Assembly (NCBI GenBank): GCA_947448695.1
Contig: CANFOL010000009.1
Location: 1 to 64,000 of the forward strand
Length of the DNA stretch: 64,000 nt
DNA from: Burkholderiaceae bacterium
GTDB lineage: Bacteria; Pseudomonadota; Gammaproteobacteria; Burkholderiales; Burkholderiaceae
Reading direction: 5' to 3'
Shown here: positions 58,158 through 64,000 of the stretch, piece after piece
Numbering within the stretch: position 1 is the first letter of the stretch
Layout: every line of letters starts with the position of its first letter
Program-made: the position numbers and the translations under genes
Notes under the pieces: generated by a model
What the model was told of the DNA's origin: nothing
What the model saw: only the letters and a program-made list of their open reading frames with translations
Databases searched by the model: none

Positions 58158-58952
58158 TTAGATAGAGGTTTTAAAGCCAATGCCACGTGAAATCTGCATC
58201 GCTGTATCCATGAGAGGTTTCGCCCAGTCGCGTTGCAGTCTGTCGGTTGGTGCTGATAAAGAGAGGCCTGCAACCATCTGTCCAGAATCATCATAAATAC
58301 CTGCAGCCATACAACTGACGCCTAATTCAAGTTCTTCATTATCATTGGCTGTACTATTTTTTCTTACGTCATTTAACTCATGTTCGAGTTGTGCTATTTG
58401 CGTAATACTATTTCGAGTATGACCTGCAAGGCCAGTTCTAGTTGCATAGGCGCGTACTTTATTAGCATCGTCCTGTGCTAAAAATAATTTACCTACTGAG
58501 GTTAAGTGGAGGGGTGCGCGGCCACCAATTGCTCTGACCACTTGCATACCGGAGCGTTCACTATAGGTACGATCAATATAAACAATTTCATCACCTTGAC
58601 GAACCGATAAATTAACCGTTTGATTAGTTAATTTATGTAATGCACGCATGGGTAACTGGGCTGCTTCGCGCACAGATAAACGCGCCTTGACGAGTGTACC
58701 TAATTCAAGAAGGCGCAGGCCTAATCGATAATTACCGCCATCTGAGCGGTCGACTAAGCGACAGGCGACCATATCATTCAAAATACGGTGGGCAGTAGAG
58801 GGGTGTAGGCTACTTTTTTCAGATAAGATTTTCAAACTACAAGCCTCATCTGAATCTGCCAAGACATCAAGCAAATTCATCATTCGCTCAATAACCTGAA
58901 TCGCAGTTTTACCCGTTGGTAAGATTGGAGTCTTTTTTTCAATATTCGCCAT
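58158..58952 (-). CDS. IclR-family transcriptional regulator
   Basis: A 264-residue regulator with N-terminal winged HTH (SLKILSEKSSLHPSTAHRIL) and a C-terminal effector domain with VNLSVRQGDEIVYIDRTYSE, GGRAPLHLTSVGKLFLA and the LGVSCMAAGIYDDSG block. IclR proteins sense small organic acids and often control nearby catabolic genes; here the neighbours are a binding-protein-like gene downstream and pyrD further down, with no obvious catabolic operon. Target not known. The region upstream of its start is shared with the 3' side of other genes only by 69 bp. Confidence 0.92.
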   Translation of the reverse strand: MANIEKKTPILPTGKTAIQVIERMMNLLDVLADSDEACSLKILSEKSSLHPSTAHRILNDMVACRLVDRSDGGNYRLGLRLLELGTLVKARLSVREAAQLPMRALHKLTNQTVNLSVRQGDEIVYIDRTYSERSGMQVVRAIGGRAPLHLTSVGKLFLAQDDANKVRAYATRTGLAGHTRNSITQIAQLEHELNDVRKNSTANDNEELELGVSCMAAGIYDDSGQMVAGLSLSAPTDRLQRDWAKPLMDTAMQISRGIGFKTSI

Positions 58953-59021
58953 GATGTAATTGTATCAATCAATTATTTAATTGCACATCATGAAATAAAA
59001 ATAGGTGAAAAAATAATTGAA

Positions 59022-60053
59022 TTAGCTTTTTTGGAGGGCCACAATAGCGTCTTTTATCAGCTGTGGTCCTTTAAATATAAGTCCACTATAGAGTTGTACG
59101 ACGGATGCACCAGAATGATGCTTTTCCAAAGCGTCCTGACCGGTGATAATTCCACCAACACCAATAATCGGAATTTCCCCATGCAAAATATCGGCAAAGG
59201 TTTTAATCGTCTGCGTTGATAGTTGCTTGACCGGTTTACCAGATAATCCACCTACCTCATCGGCATACTCTAGATTCTCGACACCTATTCGAGACAGTGT
59301 CGTATTGGTAGCGATAAGAGCATCAATCTTAAACCGCAGCAGTGCGTCAGCTATAGACTGAATCCCTTCTGAATCAAGATCAGGGGCGATTTTTAAAAAC
59401 AAAGGGACGCGTTTACCAAAAGTTTGACTGAGTTTATCTCGCTCTGAAGTTAAAGCACTGAGTAAGTCGAGTAAATCTTGGCCACCTTGTAATTGACGCA
59501 GATTTTTCGTATTAGGTGATGAAATATTGACTGTTACATACGAAGCTACTTCATAGACTTTCTGTAAGCAGATCAGATAATCCCGGCTCGCATGTTCAAT
59601 TGGGGTGATAGCATTTTTACCAATATTGAGTCCAATTACACCACCTGATTGATAAAACTGAGAAGCCTTCACACGTGCAACACAAGCATCCACCCCATCG
59701 TTATTAAAGCCCATACGGTTAATAATCGCACTTTCCTCAGGTAAGCGAAACATCCTTGGAAGAGGGTTACCAGGTTGTGGGAGTGGTGTAACAGTACCAA
59801 TTTCAAGAAACCCAAAACCCAGGGCAGCTAGAGCATCAATATGTTTGCCGTCTTTATCCAACCCGGCAGCAAGTCCGACAGGATTGGGTAGATTGAAACC
59901 ACAAAATTGTGTTGGCAGTTCAGGTACTTTACCAATTAAACCGGTCAGTAGACCAAATCGATGCGCTTGATCCATCGCTTTCAGAGAAAGATGATGCGCA
60001 GATTCAGCCTCTAAACAAAATAACCAGGGTCTCGCAAGAGGGTATAAGTTCAT
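59022..60053 (-). CDS. pyrD: Dihydroorotate dehydrogenase, quinone-linked (class 2)
   Basis: Fourth step of pyrimidine synthesis, oxidising dihydroorotate with FMN and passing electrons to quinone at the inner membrane. NPVGLAAGLDKDGKHIDAL, FGFLEIGTVTPLPQPGNP, NRMGFNNDG, VTVNISSPNTKNLRQLQ with the catalytic Ser and GVGGIITGQDALE are present; the N-terminal helical extension (residues 1-40) marks class 2. 343 residues. Its start overlaps the bpt stop by one base (TAATG), within the run NUDIX-aat-bpt-pyrD. Confidence 0.95.
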   Translation of the reverse strand: MNLYPLARPWLFCLEAESAHHLSLKAMDQAHRFGLLTGLIGKVPELPTQFCGFNLPNPVGLAAGLDKDGKHIDALAALGFGFLEIGTVTPLPQPGNPLPRMFRLPEESAIINRMGFNNDGVDACVARVKASQFYQSGGVIGLNIGKNAITPIEHASRDYLICLQKVYEVASYVTVNISSPNTKNLRQLQGGQDLLDLLSALTSERDKLSQTFGKRVPLFLKIAPDLDSEGIQSIADALLRFKIDALIATNTTLSRIGVENLEYADEVGGLSGKPVKQLSTQTIKTFADILHGEIPIIGVGGIITGQDALEKHHSGASVVQLYSGLIFKGPQLIKDAIVALQKS

Positions 60054-60811
60054 TAGGATTGATTAGAGGCGTTTTCTAGGTTTATCCACACCCCATTGAC
60101 TAAACCTTCAATGGGTTTATACAAAGCTTTATAGGACATTTTTTGACTTTCTTGAATGTAATAACCTAAATATACAAAGGGTAATTGTAGTTCTTTTGCT
60201 TTCTCAATCTGCCACAAAATACCGTAAGTGCCAAAACTTGCCTTGCTTTGGGAGGCATCATAAAAGGTATACACCGAAGAAAGGCCATCATTGACGGCGT
60301 CAAGCACACTGACCATACGCAAAATACCATTTTCTCGAAATTCAACTAAAAAAGAATCAATATGTGATTGGATTAAAAATTGTCGATATTGATCTTCTTC
60401 GTCCTCAATCGAGTCTTCGGTGCTACCGTCAATTTGTGTAGCGTGCCGACTTTGTTGATACTCTCTGTACAGTTCGTAGTGTTCAGGAATAAATTGTAAG
60501 CCCATGATTTTGACTTGTAAATTGGAGTGCTTCAAGAACGCTCTTTTTTGACTCCGATTCGGTATGAAGAGGTTTGCTTGGATTCGAGTGGCGATACAGG
60601 ATTGGCAATGATCGCAATAAGGGCGATAGGTAAAATGGCCACTTCTTCTAAATCCAGCCTTAATTAATTCACTATAGGTCTTTGTTGTGATCAGTTGTGG
60701 TGGCGTGGCTACCTGCGAGCGCGCTTCGTGGTCAGGCAAATAGCTACACGCATAAGGTGCTGTTGCATAAAATTGTAAAGAGTTAAAGGGGATATCTTTC
60801 AGGTTAGCCAT
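60053..60811 (-). CDS. bpt: Aspartate/glutamate leucyltransferase Bpt
   Basis: Transfers Leu from Leu-tRNA to proteins with N-terminal Asp or Glu, marking them for ClpAP through the N-degron pathway. 252 residues; N-terminal [20 protein letters not shown] with the Cys conserved in the ATE/Bpt fold, [20 protein letters not shown], and the C-terminal block [21 protein letters not shown]. It is followed by pyrD and preceded by aat, the second N-degron transferase, nine bases away. Confidence 0.93.
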   Translation of the reverse strand: MANLKDIPFNSLQFYATAPYACSYLPDHEARSQVATPPQLITTKTYSELIKAGFRRSGHFTYRPYCDHCQSCIATRIQANLFIPNRSQKRAFLKHSNLQVKIMGLQFIPEHYELYREYQQSRHATQIDGSTEDSIEDEEDQYRQFLIQSHIDSFLVEFRENGILRMVSVLDAVNDGLSSVYTFYDASQSKASFGTYGILWQIEKAKELQLPFVYLGYYIQESQKMSYKALYKPIEGLVNGVWINLENASNQS

Positions 60812-60820
60812 ACATGTCTC

Positions 60821-61567
60821 TCAAGAGTTTTTATTATAGGCATAAAGCACTGACTTATCCCACTGCCATGTCGGTGAAGGCTGATCGATATGACTTTCGA
60901 TCCAATCCAAAAAAGAATCTTTAGATATGGGGTGTGCCCCCATCATTTTTAAGTGACTCGTTTGTTGTTGGCAATCAATTAAATCAATACCAACCTCTAC
61001 ACCCCAGGCGCACAGGGCTGCTAAGGCTATTTTCGAGGAATCTGTGACATGTCTGAACATCGATTCGCCGTAAAACATCGTACCAAGATTAATGCCGTAT
61101 AAGCCTCCTACCAGTTTGTCCTCAAACCACGTTTCGACGCTATGGGCAATCCCTCTCTGATTCAGTTGTGCATAGTGCTCAATAATTTCATCAGTGATCC
61201 AAGTACCGTCTTGATCTTTGCGTTGCGATTTTGCGCATGCCGTGATCACATCCCGAAAGGCTGTATCGATTTTAATTTCCCAAGACGGGTTTTTCAGTAC
61301 TTGCTTGAGTTTTTTACGCAGGCTATCACTGATATTAATTTGACGAGTATCTAAAACCATTCTAGGTGAGGTGCACCACCACATCACTGGTTGACCTTCG
61401 CTATACCAAGGAAAAATTCCTTGTCGATATGCCGTTAACAATAGATGTTCGTCCATGCTATCGCTCAGAGCAAGTAGGTCATCAGGTAACTCAGGGTCAT
61501 CTTGAACAAATGTTCTTGGCGATGGAAATAATGGTCTATGGGGTTCAATCCATGGTATTGCCGTCAT
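60821..61567 (-). CDS. aat: Leucyl/phenylalanyl-tRNA-protein transferase Aat
   Basis: Adds Leu or Phe to proteins with N-terminal Lys or Arg (N-degron pathway). QGIFPWYSEGQPVMWWCTSPR is the signature, followed by SVETWFEDKLVGGLYGINLG and FYGESMFRHVTDSSKIAL. 248 residues. Three bases follow the NUDIX stop before its start, and bpt follows after nine bases, so both N-degron transferases are made from one transcript. Confidence 0.95.
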   Translation of the reverse strand: MTAIPWIEPHRPLFPSPRTFVQDDPELPDDLLALSDSMDEHLLLTAYRQGIFPWYSEGQPVMWWCTSPRMVLDTRQINISDSLRKKLKQVLKNPSWEIKIDTAFRDVITACAKSQRKDQDGTWITDEIIEHYAQLNQRGIAHSVETWFEDKLVGGLYGINLGTMFYGESMFRHVTDSSKIALAALCAWGVEVGIDLIDCQQQTSHLKMMGAHPISKDSFLDWIESHIDQPSPTWQWDKSVLYAYNKNS

Positions 61568-61570
61568 GAT

Positions 61571-62131
61571 TTAACTCGTGGCAGGTCGTAGATCAGTCAG
61601 GTGTGTCATCAGCGATGGAGCATCAAGAGCTTTTCCTGCACGACGATCTGCAAAGAATTGTCGCAAGCATGTTTTGACAGTTAAAAAAGCAAGATCATCC
61701 CAAGGGATTTCTGCTTCAGTAAAAAGGGCTACTTCCGTGCTCTCAGAGGTAAATGGACTAAATTTGGAGCTATTCATCAGAGCGATATAAAACCAATGGA
61801 TTTGTCCGATATGTGGGACATTCAGAATCGTAAAGAGCCCTTTGACATTGACATTTGCCCCAGTTTCTTCCAATGTTTCTCTGACGGCGCCTTCAGCAGT
61901 AGTTTCATGTAATTCTAAAAATCCTGCGGGTAATGTCCAGTAATTTTTGCGTGGTTCAATTGCACGGCGACATAGTAAAATTTTATCTTCCCAAATTGGT
62001 ATAGTGCCAACCACGTTTTTTGGGTTGAAGTAGTGGATTTCACCACAGGCTTTGCACACATGGCGTTCACGATTATCATCCTCGGGTGTTTTGAGATGAA
62101 CCTCGTCACCACATTGAGTACAAAATTTCAT
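61571..62131 (-). CDS. NUDIX hydrolase with zinc ribbon
   Basis: A 186-residue protein: an N-terminal zinc ribbon with CTQC and CKAC pairs (Cys at about 4, 7, 26, 29) and a NUDIX domain whose box GFLELHETTAEGAVRETLEETG fits Gx5Ex7REUxEExGU fully (the box runs over residues 80-102). The layout is close to ADP-ribose or NADH pyrophosphatases of the NudC-like group. Substrate not determinable. First of a close-packed set with aat-bpt-pyrD. Confidence 0.88.
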   Translation of the reverse strand: MKFCTQCGDEVHLKTPEDDNRERHVCKACGEIHYFNPKNVVGTIPIWEDKILLCRRAIEPRKNYWTLPAGFLELHETTAEGAVRETLEETGANVNVKGLFTILNVPHIGQIHWFYIALMNSSKFSPFTSESTEVALFTEAEIPWDDLAFLTVKTCLRQFFADRRAGKALDAPSLMTHLTDLRPATS

Positions 62132-62143
62132 GTTTGTAATAGA

Positions 62144-62722
62144 TTATTTAACGATGGTTGCAGATTGGATGATGATTGGTTCGACTGGTACATCCGCCAT
62201 ACGATTGCGCGTTGTCGTTTGCGCGAATTTGATTTCATCAATCGTGGCCATGCCAGAAATTACTTTACCAAACACCGTGTAACCATAGCCATCACGACTT
62301 GGATAATCGAGCATTGCATTATCTTTTACATTCACATAAAACTGTGAGGTCGCTGAGTTGGGGTCATTGGTCCTTGCCATCGCGATCGTATATTTATAAT
62401 TTTTGAGACCATTTTGAGATTCGATTTCGATTGGTGGGCGTGTTTGCTTTTCCTGCATATCTTTCGAATAGCCGCCACCTTGAACCATAAAGCCGTTAAT
62501 CACACGGTGAAAGATCGTGCCAGTATAAAAGCCACTTTTTACATAAGTTAAAAAATTCTCGACACTCTTCGGTGCTTTGACTTCATCGAGTTCGACTACA
62601 AAATCACCCTTTGTCGTTTTAAACAAAACCTGAGGTCCAGCAAAGCAAGTTTGGATGCCTAAACTAAGAATCAACACCAAAAGGAATTTAGAAAGTAATG
62701 AAGGTAAAAAGAGTTTTTTCAT
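62144..62722 (-). CDS. ppiA: Periplasmic peptidyl-prolyl isomerase, cyclophilin type
   Basis: Cyclophilin-fold cis-trans isomerase helping protein folding in the periplasm. From ATG 62722 the protein starts MKKLFLPSLLSKF with a signal peptide ending in TCFA, then the core with SVENFLTYVKSGFYTGTIFHRVI, MVQGGGYSKDMQ, and AMARTNDPNSATSQFYVN containing the catalytic Arg and Gln. 192 residues. A longer frame (start 62764) would put 14 polar residues before the signal peptide and is less likely. Confidence 0.92.
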   Translation of the reverse strand: MKKLFLPSLLSKFLLVLILSLGIQTCFAGPQVLFKTTKGDFVVELDEVKAPKSVENFLTYVKSGFYTGTIFHRVINGFMVQGGGYSKDMQEKQTRPPIEIESQNGLKNYKYTIAMARTNDPNSATSQFYVNVKDNAMLDYPSRDGYGYTVFGKVISGMATIDEIKFAQTTTRNRMADVPVEPIIIQSATIVK

Positions 62723-62787
62723 AGAAGTTATTTTTTGATTAATCTGAATGATTCTATTATTCACTATTTTAAAATCACTTGTCTAAT

Positions 62788-64000
62788 TTATGACCGAACG
62801 AGCGGGATTTCATCCCAGCGGGTAGTAAAGCATTGGCTTTTATGGTTGGCTCGCATGCGCCAATTACGTACATTCCCAAGCGTGGCCCCAGTACCTGCGA
62901 GCGTTAAGGTATTGGCTCCATAGAGATGGTTGAGTTGATCCATCGTTTGCATGACTTGGGCGGATTTTTTTTGATCGATTTTAGTGAACAGGTCTTCTTG
63001 CTGTTGTGCGGCAGGAGAGATATCTGACAGAATCACCCCTGCTTTTTTATAGCGCAGGCCTGGTTGATAAATGCGCTCTAAGCCAAAGAAAGCGGCTTTG
63101 ATTAAACGACGACTATCACTGGTAGCAATCGATAAGGGAATCGTTATTTGATTACGGTATTGCGTTTGATTCTGGGCAAAAGGATTGGTTCTGACAAACA
63201 CGCTCACATATTGACAGACGCTATTTTGTGCGCGTAATTTTTCTGCGGCGCGACAAATATAACTTGCCACGGCCTCTTGTAAATGTTGTAGATGGGTGAC
63301 TTCTTGGCCAAAACTCTTACTGGAAATAATCTGTTGTTTATCAGGCGTATCTTCAATATCGCTCATTGCGAGACAGGAGATACCTTGTAATTCAGTGACA
63401 GTTCTTGCCATGACAACAGAAAATCGGCGTCGCATCATTTCAGGATTAGCTTGTGCGAGATCCGCAACCGTGTTGATACCCATTTGTTCTAAACTGGCAT
63501 TGATACGTCGGCCTACGCCCCATACCTCTCCCACTGCAATGCGTTGTAACCAATGAAGCTGTTCGTGTGCTGGCAGTGTGGACCAAGCAAAGACACCCTC
63601 AAATTGAGGATTTTTTTTGGCGATATGATTGGCGAGTTTTGCGAGTGTTTTGGAAGGGCCGATACCGACGCATGTTGGTAGTCCTAAGTATTGATCAATG
63701 CGTTCTTTAATCGTTTTGCCGTAACTAATCAATGCTTGATTCGTCATCATGTGTGATAAGTCTAAAAAGCACTCATCAATTGAGTAAATTTCTTGGTCAG
63801 GAGAGAACTCTGCAAGCACATGCATCATGCGGGCACTCATATCACCGTAGAGGGTGTAGTTAGAGCTAAGCCATTGCAGACCATGACTTTGTATAAAATG
63901 TTTTGCTTTAAAAAACGGCATCCCCATTGGAATCCCTAAATCCCTGGCTTCTTGGCTACGAGACACAATACAGCCGTCGTTATTTGACAGAATGACGAGT
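62788..64000 (-). CDS. umuC: DNA polymerase V catalytic subunit UmuC, 5' end cut
   Basis: Y-family translesion polymerase used in SOS mutagenesis. The frame is open to the window edge, where SNNDGCIV precedes SRSQEARDLGIPMGMP, so only the first few residues are missing. Polymerase acids lie in YSIDECFLDLSHM; the helix-hairpin-helix is WGVGRRINASLEQMGINT; the little-finger domain and the C-terminal DUF4113 tail (NWRMRANHKSQCFTTRWDEIP) are intact. 404 codons visible. umuD is expected just upstream, outside the window. It converges on nothing; ppiA follows in the same direction after 65 bases. Confidence 0.94.
   Translation of the reverse strand, partial: LVILSNNDGCIVSRSQEARDLGIPMGMPFFKAKHFIQSHGLQWLSSNYTLYGDMSARMMHVLAEFSPDQEIYSIDECFLDLSHMMTNQALISYGKTIKERIDQYLGLPTCVGIGPSKTLAKLANHIAKKNPQFEGVFAWSTLPAHEQLHWLQRIAVGEVWGVGRRINASLEQMGINTVADLAQANPEMMRRRFSVVMARTVTELQGISCLAMSDIEDTPDKQQIISSKSFGQEVTHLQHLQEAVASYICRAAEKLRAQNSVCQYVSVFVRTNPFAQNQTQYRNQITIPLSIATSDSRRLIKAAFFGLERIYQPGLRYKKAGVILSDISPAAQQQEDLFTKIDQKKSAQVMQTMDQLNHLYGANTLTLAGTGATLGNVRNWRMRANHKSQCFTTRWDEIPLVRS

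Overview
The window reads as a stretch of chromosome from a low-GC betaproteobacterium of the order Burkholderiales. A Polynucleobacter-like freshwater lineage is the best fit. This is inferred from gene order (ndk-rlmN-ispG-hisS-yfgM-bamB-der-hfq-hflX-hflK-hflC-hisZ-purA, rnr-rlmB, glnA-ntrB-ntrC, folD plus a two-component pair beside aceE-aceF-lpdA, aat-bpt-pyrD), from the family signatures of the proteins, and from the AT-rich composition. No rRNA was available to confirm it. Coding density is very high, with many 1-4 nt overlaps.

Layout. 1-16.8 kb: the 3' end of a PolB-like exonuclease gene and rlmD, a Bax-inhibitor-1 membrane protein on the minus strand, then a long housekeeping run covering nucleotide balance (ndk, purA), rRNA/tRNA modification (rlmN), isoprenoids (ispG), histidine (hisS, hisZ), outer-membrane assembly (yfgM, bamB), ribosome GTPases (der, hflX), RNA chaperoning (hfq) and membrane proteolysis control (hflK, hflC). 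16.8-19.2 kb: a small accessory and decay zone between purA and rnr, beside tRNA-Leu(CAG). It holds a frameshifted lipoprotein, a dead Phd/YefM-RelE-type toxin-antitoxin pair, a tiny lipoprotein, an enoyl-CoA hydratase, an unidentified gene fragment and a lone PIN-domain protein. 19.2-29.7 kb: rnr, rlmB, transaldolase, rpiA, yggX, argA, hrpA. 29.7-34.1 kb: a tightly packed run of envelope-type genes (beta-propeller, polysaccharide deacetylase, fatty-acid-hydroxylase family, EI24 membrane protein, CinA-like protein). 34.1-38.3 kb: glnA-ntrB-ntrC nitrogen control. 38.3-45.4 kb, minus strand: xth, prlC, folD and a FixL/FixJ-like pair. 45.5-51.4 kb: the pyruvate dehydrogenase operon. 51.4-64 kb: purT, a small membrane protein, a dead chagasin-like (I42) gene, phasin, an HDAC-family deacetylase, an EamA transporter, a D,D-peptidase, IclR with a binding protein, then a minus-strand run pyrD-bpt-aat-NUDIX-ppiA and the 3' part of umuC.

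The most interesting biology is at glnA-ntrBC. The glnA promoter carries a near-perfect NtrC operator inside a 12-bp-arm palindrome. The sigma-54 element is one base off spacing, and NtrC itself has GAVANA where sigma-54 activators have GAFTGA. This suggests an NtrC that may not work through sigma-54. Other points are an HflX whose conserved N-terminus has no standard start codon, a single-frame I42 inhibitor pseudogene whose five premature stops can all be explained by C-to-T changes, and three convergent gene pairs that share a TTAA/TTAG double stop.
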